Shown here: piece by piece, positions 36,253 through 45,953 of the stretch
Layout: the number at the start of each line of letters is the position of its first letter
How positions within the stretch are numbered: the stretch's first letter is position 1
Assembly (NCBI GenBank): GCA_012270305.1
Contig: JAAXIO010000021.1
Location: 40,970 to 104,969, forward strand
DNA: 64,000 nt
Reading direction: 5' to 3'
Source of the DNA: Candidatus Saccharimonadota bacterium
Lineage (GTDB): Bacteria > Patescibacteriota > Saccharimonadia > Saccharimonadales > Saccharimonadaceae
Position numbers and translations under genes: made by a program
Notes under the pieces: generated by a model
Databases searched by the model: none
What the model was told of the DNA's origin: nothing
The model's input: only the letters and a program-made list of their open reading frames with translations

Positions 36253-38213
36253 GCCGCCCCCTCTCTTGCTTGCTCTTCTATACGGGCAACTTCAGCAGCC
36301 GGAATAACGTACTCTGTCTCCTCGTCGTTTGCACGCACCATGATACAAGCGATGATCCCTATCACTGCTAAGATCGCCAGCCACCAGATATGCCAGATGA
36401 CGGCAAATCCAAAGACAAGCGCTATACTGGCTATAACGATGCCGAGACCTGTGTTTTTTGGCATATGAATATCTTGATAATAAGCAGGGGCTTGTCTTGT
36501 ATCACCATGTTGTTTTGCCTCCCAGAAAGGATCACGCTCAGAAATAACTGGCAGCGTGGCAAAATTATAGACTGGTGCCGGTGATGGAACCGACCACTCC
36601 AGTGTGCGTCCGTCCCATGGATCACCCGTGGTGTCACGAAGTTTTTTGCGTTGTCGGATACTAACGATGAGCTGTAAAATCTGGAATGCTACGCCAACCA
36701 TGATGAGTGCCGCACCGGCAGCTGCGACCATAAAGAGCCATTGCCAGCCAAGTGAAGCATCATAACTATCCATTCGACGGGCAGCCCCCATAAGTCCAAG
36801 AACGTAGAGCGGCATAAATGCCAGCAGGTAACCAATTATCCAGCACCAGAAAGCAGCCTTGCCAAGCCGCTCGTGCAGCTTGAAGCCAAATATCTTTGGA
36901 AACCAGTAGGTCAGTCCCGCGAAATACCCAAAGACCACTCCACCAATAATCATGTTATGGAAATGTGCCACAACAAACAGGGTGTTGTGTGTCTGGAAAT
37001 TGACACCAGGTATCGATAAGAGAACACCTGTCATGCCGCCAATCGTAAAGGTCAATACGAACGCAATGAACCACAGCATCGGAACCGTTAGTCGTACACG
37101 GCCACGATACATCGTGAATAGCCAGTTGAAGATTTTAACACCTGTAGGAATAGCGATAATCATGGTCATAATGCCAAAGAACGCATTGACATTCGCACCT
37201 GCTCCCATCGTAAAGAAGTGGTGGAGCCAGACCGTAAAGGATAGCAGGCTGATCGCCCCAAGCGCCCAAACCATTGAGGTATAACCAAATAGTTTCTTGC
37301 GCGAAAACGTGGCTACTAGCTCGGAGAATATACCGAAGGCAGGCAGAATAAGTATGTACACCTCCGGATGACCCCACGCCCAAATGAGATTAACATACAT
37401 CATCGGATTACCACCGAAATCAGACGTGAAGAAGTGCATGCCGAGCGTGCGATCTAACGACAGTAATAGCAGTGTGGCTGTTAGGATCGGAAACGCAAAT
37501 GCGACCAGTAGCATACTGCCTAATACGCTGTGTACGAAGATTGGCATTTTCATCAAGCTCATACCTTTTGCACGCAGCTTTAATATCGTAGCAGTGAAGT
37601 TGATACCTGAGAGCAGACTACCCATACCGGCTATCTGGAGACTCCATATCCAATAATCAACCCCAACCCCCGGACTGTATTCAAGCCCCGAGAGTGGCGG
37701 GTATGCCAGCCACCCGGCAGCCGAAAACTCTCCGATTACCAAAGAAGCATTTATTAGTACCGCTCCAGCCACAAAGAGCCAGAAACTGACGGAGTTGAGA
37801 AATGGAAAGGCAACATCCCGAGCACCAATTTGTAACGGTAATATGATGTTGATAAGACCGAACATCAGCCCCATCGCCACGAAGAAAATCATAATCGTAC
37901 CGTGAGCAGAAAACACTTGCTGGAACATTTCAGCACCGAGTACACCATCTGCACCCGCCCCGGTAACCTGTTGTAAGCGCATCATGAGTGCATCGGCTCC
38001 ACCGCGTAGCAGCATAATTCCGGCTACGAGCAGGTACATGACTCCGATTCTTTTTGGATCAAGCGAAGTAATCCAGTTTTTCCAAAGCCATTTCCATTTC
38101 TTAAAATAGGTAAGTGCAGCTACGATGAGTAATCCGCCCCCTACCATACCGGCAGCCGCTCCGAGCGTTATAAGGTCGCTTGGTAGCGCATCCCAGCTCA
38201 GTCGTCCCAACAT
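36249..38213 (-). CDS. cyoB: cytochrome bo-type quinol oxidase subunit I
   Basis: 654 aa, full length. Heme/copper ligands are in [11 protein letters not shown] (low-spin heme His), [17 protein letters not shown] (CuB His and cross-linked Tyr), [10 protein letters not shown] (CuB His pair) and [17 protein letters not shown] (high- and low-spin heme His). N-terminal extension and C-terminal helices as in CyoB rather than cytochrome c oxidases. It reduces O2 with quinol electrons and pumps protons. No heme O synthase gene is in the window. Confidence 0.97.
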   Translation of the reverse strand: MLGRLSWDALPSDLITLGAAAGMVGGGLLIVAALTYFKKWKWLWKNWITSLDPKRIGVMYLLVAGIMLLRGGADALMMRLQQVTGAGADGVLGAEMFQQVFSAHGTIMIFFVAMGLMFGLINIILPLQIGARDVAFPFLNSVSFWLFVAGAVLINASLVIGEFSAAGWLAYPPLSGLEYSPGVGVDYWIWSLQIAGMGSLLSGINFTATILKLRAKGMSLMKMPIFVHSVLGSMLLVAFAFPILTATLLLLSLDRTLGMHFFTSDFGGNPMMYVNLIWAWGHPEVYILILPAFGIFSELVATFSRKKLFGYTSMVWALGAISLLSFTVWLHHFFTMGAGANVNAFFGIMTMIIAIPTGVKIFNWLFTMYRGRVRLTVPMLWFIAFVLTFTIGGMTGVLLSIPGVNFQTHNTLFVVAHFHNMIIGGVVFGYFAGLTYWFPKIFGFKLHERLGKAAFWCWIIGYLLAFMPLYVLGLMGAARRMDSYDASLGWQWLFMVAAAGAALIMVGVAFQILQLIVSIRQRKKLRDTTGDPWDGRTLEWSVPSPAPVYNFATLPVISERDPFWEAKQHGDTRQAPAYYQDIHMPKNTGLGIVIASIALVFGFAVIWHIWWLAILAVIGIIACIMVRANDEETEYVIPAAEVARIEEQAREGAA

Positions 38214-39127
38214 CAGTGTGCACCTCCTTCTTGCTTGCTTGTGGACTTACTGTGGCTAGGAGGCATCCAGGAAGCGATTGTATCGTTAAATAGCGTCGGC
38301 TTGAAACCGTTAAATAGTATCGGTTTATCCAGGGTACTCGGTTTTGCTAGTTCTTTATAACTTTTACTATCCAGATATGAGTCAGTCTCTTTTGTAGTGC
38401 GTACCCAATCTAGAAAATCATCATTACTCATAGCCTTAGCCTCAAACCCCATACGAGCAAAACCTTCACCGCTAATGTTGGTGGATAGGCCACGGTAGCT
38501 ACCAGGTGTATCTGCACGTAAATGTAGCTTGGTTTGCATGCCTTTCATGGCGTATATCTGACTGCCAAGCTTTGGTATCCAAAAGGAGTTCATCGGAGCA
38601 TCGGAGGTGATACTGAAGTTTAGCGGCCTATTAGTCGGTACGGGCAGTAGGTTGACAGAAGCAACATCATATTCGGGATACAAAAACAGCCATTTCCACT
38701 CCAAAGCGATGACCTGTATCTCGATGGCTTGCGAGTTATCCGCGAGCGGCTTATAGGGGTCAAGCGTATGTGATGTACGCCATGTTACGACGCCCAATAC
38801 TATGATGATAATTGCCGGAACGCCCCACCAGATCGTTTCGAGAATCCGACTATGACTCCAGTCGGGGCGGTAGGCGGCTTTTTTGTTGCCTTCACGATAC
38901 CGAACGGTGACAAACAAGGTCAATGCAAAGACCGGTATGACAACGAGCATACTCAGCCAAAATGCGAACACCAACAGGTCGCGCTGTTGTGACGCAACTT
39001 CACCTGCTGGATTCAAGACCGCTATATCACTGTTGCCTATGAGCCACACGAAACCAGCTGATACAAGTACTGCACAGGCGACTAAAAGCCATTTGAGAAA
39101 CGTACTCAAGCTGTGTCTACTGCGCAT
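38213..39127 (-). CDS. cyoA: cytochrome bo-type quinol oxidase subunit II
   Basis: 304 aa. Two TMs (~10-32, 48-75), then the periplasm-type cupredoxin fold without CuA ligands: [52 protein letters not shown] and [18 protein letters not shown]. The absence of the CxxxC CuA motif marks it as a quinol oxidase. There is no lipobox, unlike E. coli CyoA. The stop overlaps the cyoB start. Confidence 0.95.
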   Translation of the reverse strand: MRSRHSLSTFLKWLLVACAVLVSAGFVWLIGNSDIAVLNPAGEVASQQRDLLVFAFWLSMLVVIPVFALTLFVTVRYREGNKKAAYRPDWSHSRILETIWWGVPAIIIIVLGVVTWRTSHTLDPYKPLADNSQAIEIQVIALEWKWLFLYPEYDVASVNLLPVPTNRPLNFSITSDAPMNSFWIPKLGSQIYAMKGMQTKLHLRADTPGSYRGLSTNISGEGFARMGFEAKAMSNDDFLDWVRTTKETDSYLDSKSYKELAKPSTLDKPILFNGFKPTLFNDTIASWMPPSHSKSTSKQEGGAH

Positions 39128-39190
39128 ATGTACTTGTACCTTGTTTTTGTTGCTGATTCACGCCCGTATTATCCTCTCCCTTTGTCGGGA

Positions 39191-39838
39191 CTAATTTTGT
39201 TCTGCTTCAGCGAGTGCGTCGTCTATCATCTTAGACAGTTCTTCTACACTAGCTTGTGGATTGTTTTCTACTTTTTTACCGTTTATTGCGAAGGTTGGTG
39301 TACCTGTACCGCCAATCTCTTTTACATCGGCTAGGTCTTTGTTGATGACAGCAGCAACATCAGAGCTATCTCTGTCGGTCCGATATTTTTCCATGTCTAA
39401 CCCAATTGCCTCAGCGTAACCGTCAAAGATACTTTGTGGATTTTGGGTCTGCTCCCACTGTTTTTGTCCTTCGAAAATTTTGTCGTGCATTTCCCAGAAT
39501 TTGCCTTGACGAGCCGCTGCTTCAGCGCTACGAGCAGCCTGAAACGCAAACTGGTGGCCTGATACTATTGGGAAGTTGCGGATTTGGAAACGTACTTTGT
39601 CTTTATATTTTTCTTTTACTTCTTTGACAAATGGATAGTAGGCATAGCAAGCTTCACATTGAAAATCGACGAACTCAGTAATCGTTACTGGGCTGTCTTC
39701 TTTACCGTAAAAGTTTTGTGATCCTTGTGAGCTTGCAGCTGAGGTACTCTCGGCTGCTTTGTCTTTCTTGCTGAACATCACTATGCCGAAAAAGCCGACT
39801 ATAATGACTAATAGAATAATAGTAAAACGTTTATCCAT
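39191..39838 (-). CDS. membrane-anchored DsbA-like thiol-disulfide oxidoreductase (copy 2)
   Basis: 215 aa. TM at ~5-22, VTITEFVDFQCEACYAYYP (CEAC active site), GKFWEMHDKIFEGQKQWE and cis-Pro GTPTFAING. Very similar to 30962-31609, including the shared 12-residue block around the active site, so a recent duplication inside the element. It lies 63 nt before cyoA. Probable substrates are exported Cys-pair proteins, including the CxxxC family (inference). Confidence 0.92.
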   Translation of the reverse strand: MDKRFTIILLVIIVGFFGIVMFSKKDKAAESTSAASSQGSQNFYGKEDSPVTITEFVDFQCEACYAYYPFVKEVKEKYKDKVRFQIRNFPIVSGHQFAFQAARSAEAAARQGKFWEMHDKIFEGQKQWEQTQNPQSIFDGYAEAIGLDMEKYRTDRDSSDVAAVINKDLADVKEIGGTGTPTFAINGKKVENNPQASVEELSKMIDDALAEAEQN

Positions 39839-39884
39839 GATTTCCTTCTGTATTGTTAAGTAGAACTTGGTCTAAGTTCTACTC

Positions 39885-40226
39885 TCAAAGTCGGAGTTGA
39901 GTGGATAAGAGATGTTTTCTAAACAATAAGCTAAGTGGCACTACAGCAAGTACCGGTAGGGTGTAGAGAATTTCTAAATTGATCTCCGTTTGCTGCCAGT
40001 AAGCTATTGGAGGAATGGGCTCTTTGTCATCATCGTCTTTGTTCTCTTTTTGAGAGCCAACGGCTGCGGGCTGTGCATGTGAGTTACATGCTGATGAACA
40101 GTTTTGTCCTTGCGAGCTTACTGCTGCCGTATGAGCTGAGAAGGCTGTGAATGAGAGAAAGGCAAAGAAGCCACCGATGAGCAGTGTCAATAGAAAAGAC
40201 GGAAGTAGCTTACCCAATCGCCCCAT
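39885..40226 (-). CDS. CxxxC-motif bitopic membrane protein (paralogue 3 of 3)
   Basis: 113 aa. Signal/TM (~8-30), NCSSACNSHAQ (C-x3-C), acidic NKDDDDKEPIPPIAYW, second hydrophobic helix (LEILYTLPVLAVVPLSLLF) and a basic tail. Motif order equals 31659-32024 and 33648-33989. First gene of the oxidase operon; TATAAT lies 8 nt before the ATG with no SD. Confidence 0.65.
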   Translation of the reverse strand: MGRLGKLLPSFLLTLLIGGFFAFLSFTAFSAHTAAVSSQGQNCSSACNSHAQPAAVGSQKENKDDDDKEPIPPIAYWQQTEINLEILYTLPVLAVVPLSLLFRKHLLSTQLRL

Positions 40227-40234
40227 ATACCAAT

Positions 40235-40300
40235 ATTATAACCCATCACCCTCATTATGTAACAATTAGCGTTTTAGAACGAACCTAGCCGAGTTATAAT
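40235..40300. promoter_or_regulatory. divergent promoters of the oxidase operon and the D,D-carboxypeptidase gene
   Basis: Minus-strand TATAAT (40240-40235) drives the oxidase operon and plus-strand TATAAT (40295-40300) drives the carboxypeptidase gene. Start codons follow after 8 and 9 nt, so both are near-leaderless. Confidence 0.65.
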
Positions 40301-40309
40301 AGAAAGTCA

Positions 40310-41317
40310 GTGAGTCGATCATATTACTATTACAGGCGTGGCGTAAAAAAGCCGCGGAGCAAACTTAAAATAGCAGCAATTGCATGTTTATGTTTTGGAG
40401 TTGTAGGCATAGGTGGACTAAAAGTAGCGGAATTGCAACCAGGCGAATCGGACACCTCTCCGATAGTAAGCAGCCTAAAAGAAACTGCAAGTCGCCCAGC
40501 AGTTATTCCGCCAATCAGTTTGCCAAATCCATTACCTTGGCCAGAGAAAGGCATAGCAGCGTATAGTGTACCAACCGACAAATTAGCTGTTGCTTCAGTT
40601 GACAAAGACAAGTCTGTGCCTATAGCGAGCCTTACCAAGATCATCACGGTGCTGGCTGTGATGCGTGAGAAACCACTTGAGCCAGGCCAGCAAGGGCCGT
40701 CTATTACTTTGACCGAGAAAGATATAGCTATCTATAACGAGTACATACGAAAGGACGGAACAGTCACACCAGTTGCCGCAGGGCAGAAAATAACACAGTA
40801 TCAAGCTATGCAGGCTATCATGCATGTTTCATCAAACAACATGGCTGACATGCTAGCTATCTGGGCTTTTGGTTCTATCGAGAACTACACACGCTACGCC
40901 AACAATATGCTGCAAGAGCTAGGACTTGAGAATACGCGAGTTGCCGATGATGCAAGTGGCTACTCGTCGAATAATGTCAGCACTGCAAAAGAAATTGCCA
41001 CACTTAGCTTCTTGTATTTACAGAATCCCGTACTGCGGGAGATCACCCAACAACCCCAAGCAACAATCCCCATAATTGGAACAATACGAAATACTAACTC
41101 ATTTATCAATGAGGGTGATGTATTTGGTCTGAAGGCAGGCTTTACCGGTGACGCTGGCAGATGTTTTATCGTTGCCAGTATCCGCAAAACTCCTGAAGAT
41201 AAGGAAGAAATCTCTGTCGCTGTGGTACTAGGGAGCGACAGCATTACGATGGCAGCAAAAGATGCAGCCAAAATCTTAGAAACCGGGAACCGTGACCACG
41301 ATACGATAGTAAAGTAA
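40310..41317 (+). CDS. serine-type D-Ala-D-Ala carboxypeptidase (PBP5/DacA-like)
   Basis: 335 aa, GTG start 9 nt after TATAAT. TM anchor (~20-40), then the peptidase S11 fold with the three penicillin-binding motifs: SLTK (PIASLTKIITVL), SSN (MHVSSNNMADML) and a KxG variant (FGLKAGFTGDAG, KAG in place of KTG). No obvious C-terminal membrane helix. It trims peptidoglycan stem peptides outside the membrane. Cargo or T4SS helper of the element. Confidence 0.9.
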   Translation: MSRSYYYYRRGVKKPRSKLKIAAIACLCFGVVGIGGLKVAELQPGESDTSPIVSSLKETASRPAVIPPISLPNPLPWPEKGIAAYSVPTDKLAVASVDKDKSVPIASLTKIITVLAVMREKPLEPGQQGPSITLTEKDIAIYNEYIRKDGTVTPVAAGQKITQYQAMQAIMHVSSNNMADMLAIWAFGSIENYTRYANNMLQELGLENTRVADDASGYSSNNVSTAKEIATLSFLYLQNPVLREITQQPQATIPIIGTIRNTNSFINEGDVFGLKAGFTGDAGRCFIVASIRKTPEDKEEISVAVVLGSDSITMAAKDAAKILETGNRDHDTIVK

Positions 41318-41374
41318 GTTACTTCGCCTCAGTTCAACCTTTGTCTGAAAAAGTATAGTTGAGGGCATTGCACT

Positions 41375-41394
41375 ATATCAGTACATGTTGATAT
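41375..41394 (+). promoter_or_regulatory. probable ArsR-family operator
   Basis: ATATCA-GTACATGT-TGATAT, an inverted repeat of 6-bp arms around a partly symmetric core. It overlaps the -35 region of TATAAA (41409-41414), upstream of the HXXEE-ArsR-ATPase operon. SmtB/CadC-type operators have this AT-rich dyad form. Confidence 0.5.
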
Positions 41395-41428
41395 ATTGAT
41401 ATTAGCACTATAAAAATAAAGGTACTGT

Positions 41429-42013
41429 ATGAAAAAAGTAAAAGCTACTAATGAAAATCAAAAACGGCCTAGCGTTATAGCAATCGCGTTTCTTTTCTCG
41501 CTCCTAATACCCCTCATCGGCTATATCTATACTGGGCCATTGATCGCTTTTCTATTTTTACTTGGCTATCTCGGTGGTTTTGCACTATGGCTTTTAGTTC
41601 CTCGACAGACACTATGGTCTTCAATCCGAGTGCCATACTGGACAGCCTTTGCGATTTATCTATTCCTGCACAAGGTCGAAGAAAACCGCATGAAGTTTTT
41701 TGAGGTACTGGGCGACAAAATCACGGGTATTCCTGTGCCGGAAGTAACGCCCTTGTTGATACTGGGGCTACTAGTCCTGCCGCTTGGCTCATGGCTACTT
41801 ATACCGTATCTCGTGAAACATAAGCGTCCGCTAGGCTACTTCTTAGCGTGGACATTCTTTACCAGCTTCGCAGTCGTTGAATCTGCACATTTCGTTTTCC
41901 CACTATTGACCGGCGAGCCATACGGCTACTTCCCAGGCATGGCCAGTGCCATTATTCTTGTGCCTGCCGGACTATGGGGTATGTATCGACTTTGGAAAGG
42001 AAAGGTAAAATAA
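41429..42013 (+). CDS. HXXEE-domain membrane protein
   Basis: 194 aa with about six TMs. FLHKVEENRMKFFE gives the H-x-x-E-E motif, and ESAHFVFPLLTGEPYGYFPGMASAIILVPAGLW matches the family's second conserved stretch. Function unknown. First gene of the metal operon, directly before arsR (no gap), so probably linked to metal or stress control. Confidence 0.72.
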   Translation: MKKVKATNENQKRPSVIAIAFLFSLLIPLIGYIYTGPLIAFLFLLGYLGGFALWLLVPRQTLWSSIRVPYWTAFAIYLFLHKVEENRMKFFEVLGDKITGIPVPEVTPLLILGLLVLPLGSWLLIPYLVKHKRPLGYFLAWTFFTSFAVVESAHFVFPLLTGEPYGYFPGMASAIILVPAGLWGMYRLWKGKVK

Positions 42014-42379
42014 ATGACGACAAAATCAGTAGACATGCAGCTCATGCTTGAGGCTAAGTTCTTCAAGGGCTTGGCGGATAAATCACGACTTACCATTTTG
42101 GAAGTTTTAATGGATGGTGAAAAAGTCGTAGGCGAAATTGTAAAGACCACTGGCCTCTCTCAATCAAACGCATCAATGCACCTTGCGTGTCTGCTAGATT
42201 GCGGTTTGGTACTCAAAACCAGACAAGGCCAGCACGTGCAGTATCGTCTTGCTAACGAAGAAATCAAAGACCTGATTGCCATAATGCGAAAGGTCGTGAG
42301 CCTACATGCGCAAGAAATCTTTGACTGCATGCATGATTATGACCATCATCAGACAAGCCAAATGGAGGTGACCGCATGA
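42014..42379 (+). CDS. ArsR/SmtB-family metal-responsive repressor
   Basis: 121 aa. Winged helix: LADKSRLTILEVLMDGEKVVGEIVKTTGLSQSNASMHLACLLDCGLVLKTRQGQHVQYRL. Cys in HLACLLDCG and a His-rich C-terminus (CMHDYDHHQTSQ) are candidate metal ligands, as in CadC/CmtR-type sensors. It overlaps the ATPase gene by 4 nt and should derepress it on metal binding. Confidence 0.92.
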   Translation: MTTKSVDMQLMLEAKFFKGLADKSRLTILEVLMDGEKVVGEIVKTTGLSQSNASMHLACLLDCGLVLKTRQGQHVQYRLANEEIKDLIAIMRKVVSLHAQEIFDCMHDYDHHQTSQMEVTA

Positions 42380-44298
42380 GTCACGCCCACGATGATGATC
42401 ATGGAGGCGGCAGTCGTCTTAACAAAATCCTCACGATTGTAGCCGGTGTTAGCTTTCTGTTGGCCGCCCTGCTTGCCTGGCTCGGACAACCATACGCTGA
42501 CTGGCTATTTATTCTATCGGTTGCGGCTGGTGGCGTACCTGTTGCGCGTGAGGCCATAGAAGGCTTGCGTGATCGCCGTATCACGATCAACTTGCTTGTG
42601 ACCATAGCTGCCGCCGGTGCGCTCTATTTAGGCGAACTGCCAGAGGCCGCAACAGTCGTCTTCTTCTTTGCGCTTGCTGAAGCGTTTGAGGCGTTTGGCG
42701 AGGCTCGTTCACGCAAAGCTGTTGCCGCTCTTATCAATAACTCGCCCAAAACTGCCCGACTCAAAAACGGTAAAACACTACCCGTTGAAGAAGTAGCGAT
42801 TGATGATGTTGTCGAGGTACGCCCTGGCGATATGATACCGCTCGATGGCGTAGTAATCGGTGGTGAGTCGTCAGTTGATGAGGCTGCGATCACTGGCGAA
42901 AGTGTGCCAAAGGAAAAATATAAGGACGAGGTGGTTTATGCTGGAACGCTCAACCAGTCCGGCTTTTTGGAGATTAAAGTCACTAAGTTGGCTGGGGATA
43001 GTACGCTCAACAAAATCGTCACCCTCATCGAGGAGGCTGAAAAATCACGGCCAAAGATGCAGGACTTTCTTGACCGTTTCGCTGGATACTATATTCCTAT
43101 TGCCGTAGGGATTGCGGTCTTGGTTGCCTTTGTGCCACCACTTTTCTTTGGACAGGAGTTTACTGTCTGGTTTGAGAAAGGCCTCATTTTGCTGGTGCTG
43201 GCTTGTCCCGATGCATTAGTGGTCTCTGCACCAGTGGCAGTAGCCGCAGCAATTGGTGGTGCGTCTAAGCGTGGTGTCCTCATCAAAGGTGGTCGGTATC
43301 TTGAGGTGCTGAGCAAAGTGAAAGCTGTCGCCTTTGATAAAACCAAGACACTGACTGTTGGTGTGCCAAAGGTTGCAGAACTTAAAGCATTTCATGGTGC
43401 CAGCGAAGAAGACGTATTAGCTGATGCGGCCGGTCTTGAAAAGTTTTCATCTCACCCGCTTGCCAAGGCAATCGAAGACTATGCCGAGGAGCGTGGTGTT
43501 AAGCCACACAACATGGACAAGTTCCAAAATGTTGCCGGACGTGGCGGTAATGCAAACTGCATGGTCTGTGAAACTAAAGAACACGCCATTGGCAACCTAC
43601 AGCACATCGGTGCGTCTACCCGAACCTGCAAAGAGGTACTAAAAGAAGTCGAGCGCATGGAGCAGCAAGGCATGACCTCTGTACTTGTGAGCGAGGGCAA
43701 TACTGTCATTGGTGTCATTGGTATTACTGACCAGCTACGCTCTGAATCGGCAGGCGTGGTGACAGCGCTTGACCAAGCTGGCGTTAGTTCAATTATGCTC
43801 ACTGGCGATAACAAGCGTGCGGCACACTACGTCGCACAACAAGTGGGTATTAGCGAGGTTCACGGCGCGTTGCTGCCTGAAGACAAGGCCGAGCTGATCG
43901 GCAAAATGCAGACGAAATATGGCCGTGTGGCAATGGTTGGTGACGGCGTAAATGACGCGCCAAGCCTTGCCAAAGCTGATGTTGGTATTGCTATGGGCGG
44001 TGGCGGTTCGGACATCGCAATCGAAACTGCCGACGTTACCCTGATGAATGACGCAATCGAAAATATACCGTATGTTATTCGACTTGGACAAAAGACATTC
44101 CGTGTTGTTCGTCAAAACGTCTTTGGATCGCTCGTCATCAAAGGCATTATCTTAGTTGCTGGGATGGTCGGTATGGTGAGTCTCGGCACAGCTGTTGCCA
44201 TAGATGCTATCACCGCCATACTTGTAGTTATCAATGGACTTCGGTTGTTCGGTACACACAAGTTGGAGCGTCGCCAGACAGTACAGCCTAAAGCCTAG
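42376..44298 (+). CDS. P1B-type heavy-metal ATPase with variant CPD and DKTKT motifs
   Basis: 640 aa. His/Asp N-terminus (HAHDDDHGGG) without an HMA domain, TM helices, actuator TGES (ITGESVPKEK), membrane motif ACPDALVVSAPVAVAA (C277-P-D279 where CPC is usual), phosphorylation loop AFDKTKTLTVG (D321; DKTKT where DKTGT is nearly invariant), HP motif SSHPLAKAI and hinge MVGDGVNDAPSLAKADVGIAMG. ArsR context suggests Zn/Cd/Co efflux. Both variants are clear in the DNA (GAT; AAG). Confidence 0.92.
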   Translation: MSHAHDDDHGGGSRLNKILTIVAGVSFLLAALLAWLGQPYADWLFILSVAAGGVPVAREAIEGLRDRRITINLLVTIAAAGALYLGELPEAATVVFFFALAEAFEAFGEARSRKAVAALINNSPKTARLKNGKTLPVEEVAIDDVVEVRPGDMIPLDGVVIGGESSVDEAAITGESVPKEKYKDEVVYAGTLNQSGFLEIKVTKLAGDSTLNKIVTLIEEAEKSRPKMQDFLDRFAGYYIPIAVGIAVLVAFVPPLFFGQEFTVWFEKGLILLVLACPDALVVSAPVAVAAAIGGASKRGVLIKGGRYLEVLSKVKAVAFDKTKTLTVGVPKVAELKAFHGASEEDVLADAAGLEKFSSHPLAKAIEDYAEERGVKPHNMDKFQNVAGRGGNANCMVCETKEHAIGNLQHIGASTRTCKEVLKEVERMEQQGMTSVLVSEGNTVIGVIGITDQLRSESAGVVTALDQAGVSSIMLTGDNKRAAHYVAQQVGISEVHGALLPEDKAELIGKMQTKYGRVAMVGDGVNDAPSLAKADVGIAMGGGGSDIAIETADVTLMNDAIENIPYVIRLGQKTFRVVRQNVFGSLVIKGIILVAGMVGMVSLGTAVAIDAITAILVVINGLRLFGTHKLERRQTVQPKA

Positions 44299-44305
44299 AG
44301 CTCAA

Positions 44306-44359
44306 ACACCAAAACAAGTTTTGGTGTGACTTTGACTTTTCTTTTAGAAAAATCAAAGT
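44306..44359. terminator. two adjacent hairpins between convergent genes
   Basis: CACCAAAA-CAAG-TTTTGGTG (44307-44326; flanking A/T extend it) followed by ACTTTGA (44329-44335) pairing with TCAAAGT (44353-44359). T-rich on both strands. Confidence 0.75.
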
Positions 44360-44378
44360 GATAGAGTAAGCCTCCGCC

Positions 44379-45590
44379 TTATCCTACGAACGTAAGCCAG
44401 ATCAATGCGATATTCAACATCACGATAACCCCTACAATTAAGCCGAGGATACCCGTTATCCATTTGCTGTTACGCTCTTCACCCATAATCTTCTGACTAG
44501 AAGTAGCGAGAAGTAATGGAATCAGTGCAAAAGGAATCCCAAAGCTCAAAATAACCTGTGAAATGATCAGTGCTTGAGTTGGGTCAATGCCAAATCCGAT
44601 AATGATAATAGCAGGAATTATGGTAATTACTCGACGTACTAATAAAGATATCCGTCGCTTCAATAAACCGTCCATAATAACAGCACCGGCATGAGCACCC
44701 ACTGTTGTACTTGCAAATCCTGATACCAACAAGCTTAGACCAAATAGTCCGGCTACGATAGGGCTAACATTACTACCGAGAGCACTAAAAATACCCTCTA
44801 AGCTATCGGCGTTCACATCTCCTCGAAGTGCTGAAGCGGCTAGGAGTAACATTGAGATATTGACACTTCCAGCTATGACCATAGCAATTCCGACATCAAA
44901 CTTTGTGGCCTTGAGCATTTTCTTTAGTTCAGTCTTTGCGGATTTGCCATGACGATCGCGGGCTAACGCAGAGTGCAGATAAACTACATGCGGCATCACG
45001 GTTGCACCGAGCATTGCAGTAGCTAACAGAACCATATCCGTACTTTCCAGTCTTGGGATAACGCCCCCTAATATACCCATTGCGTCGGGCGGTTGCATTA
45101 CGAGTCCAACAAAGAACCCGATAGGTATAATCATAAGCAACCCTATAATAATCCGCTCAAAAAGTTTCTGGCCGCGTCTTGTATAAATAAATAGCAGTAA
45201 CAGTGATACTAGTCCTGTGATAACCGCACCAGTAAGAAGTGGCAAACCGAACAGTAAGTTAAGTGCGATCGCTCCACCAATCACCTCTGCTAGATCAGTT
45301 GAGATTGCTACTGCTTCAGCTTGCAGCCAGTAAGCTATCCGACTATTTCTACCTAAGCGTTTCGCAACAACTTCCGGTAGGCTCATGCCTGTCACAAGGC
45401 CGATTTTTGCAGATAAGTATTGCACTAGCATTGCCATTAAGTTGGCAGCTATCAGTACCCAAAGTAGTGTATAGCCGTACTGTGCTCCAGCGGAAAAGTT
45501 AGCGGCAAAATTGCCAGGGTCAACATAAGCTACCGACGCTACAAAGGCCGGTCCTAGCAGTAGTAGTATCCTACGAACTTTACCCTTCAT
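44379..45590 (-). CDS. mntH: NRAMP-family Mn/Fe transporter
   Basis: 403 aa from ATG 45590 (GGGAG close upstream; frame extends to 45659). 11 TM-type helices. TM1 metal site AYVDPGNFAANF (DPGN) and TM6 region AxxMPH equivalent AMLGATVMPHVVYLHSAL. EAVAISTDLAEVIGGAIALNLLFG is the other conserved stretch. Imports Mn2+ or Fe2+ with H+. Oriented against the metal-ATPase operon. A ~130-nt leader lies upstream. Confidence 0.94.
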   Translation of the reverse strand: MKGKVRRILLLLGPAFVASVAYVDPGNFAANFSAGAQYGYTLLWVLIAANLMAMLVQYLSAKIGLVTGMSLPEVVAKRLGRNSRIAYWLQAEAVAISTDLAEVIGGAIALNLLFGLPLLTGAVITGLVSLLLLFIYTRRGQKLFERIIIGLLMIIPIGFFVGLVMQPPDAMGILGGVIPRLESTDMVLLATAMLGATVMPHVVYLHSALARDRHGKSAKTELKKMLKATKFDVGIAMVIAGSVNISMLLLAASALRGDVNADSLEGIFSALGSNVSPIVAGLFGLSLLVSGFASTTVGAHAGAVIMDGLLKRRISLLVRRVITIIPAIIIIGFGIDPTQALIISQVILSFGIPFALIPLLLATSSQKIMGEERNSKWITGILGLIVGVIVMLNIALIWLTFVG

Positions 45591-45720
45591 TACTCCCAAT
45601 ACTTGCTGTGGTGGCTGACTATCCGTGTAACACGTCCGCCCTAAAGCCAATAGGCTCAATCCATCCGATAAGCTTATATACCGGCGAGTAAGTAGGAGCT
45701 ACGATTACACTTCTATGACT
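45591..45720 (-). promoter_or_regulatory. mntH leader with small hairpins
   Basis: A TATAGT/TATTAT box lies near 45715-45725 on the minus strand. The leader contains the palindrome ATAAGCTTAT, an AGCC-TATT-GGCT hairpin and CGTGT-ACACG symmetry. It does not match the yybP-ykoY manganese riboswitch by eye. Regulation is possible but unproven. Confidence 0.3.
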
Positions 45721-45735
45721 ATAATATCAGTAAAA

Positions 45736-45759
45736 TTGCAAATAATTGCAAAAGTTGCA
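45736..45759 (+). repeat. three spaced TTGCA repeats (iteron-like)
   Basis: TTGCA occurs at 45736, 45746 and 45755, spaced 10 and 9 bp in AT-rich DNA, beside the plasmid-like gene block. It could be a regulator or replication-protein binding array. Confidence 0.35.
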
Positions 45760-45797
45760 TAACGATAATTAATAACCTCCTCACTTCACGTACTGCC

Positions 45798-45890
45798 TCA
45801 TTATACGGGTCGAGCAAACGCATCAAGGTCGTATTCACCCCTGAATACGATTTTTTCTTTTAATTACTGTATTCAAGGGGAATCTCCACC
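45798..45890 (+). promoter_or_regulatory. repeated leader element, copy 1
   Basis: A conserved block from TCATTATACGGGT to GGGGAATCTCCA shared with 46656-46754. Core hairpin CCCCTGAATAC (45838-45848) pairs with GTATTC-A-AGGGG (45869-45880) with one bulged A, around the conserved loop tract ATTTTTTCTTTTAATT. It precedes SD AAAGGAGG and the gene at 45954. Confidence 0.6.
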
Positions 45891-45953
45891 TGTTACACAT
45901 TTGCCATGCGACCCCGTCAGCAGACTCCGTTACGTAAAGTAAAGGAGGAAGAA

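Noticed and set aside
45591-45720. yybP-ykoY or M-box riboswitch before mntH
   Set aside because: The leader has small hairpins, but I could not find the conserved loop sequences of either class.
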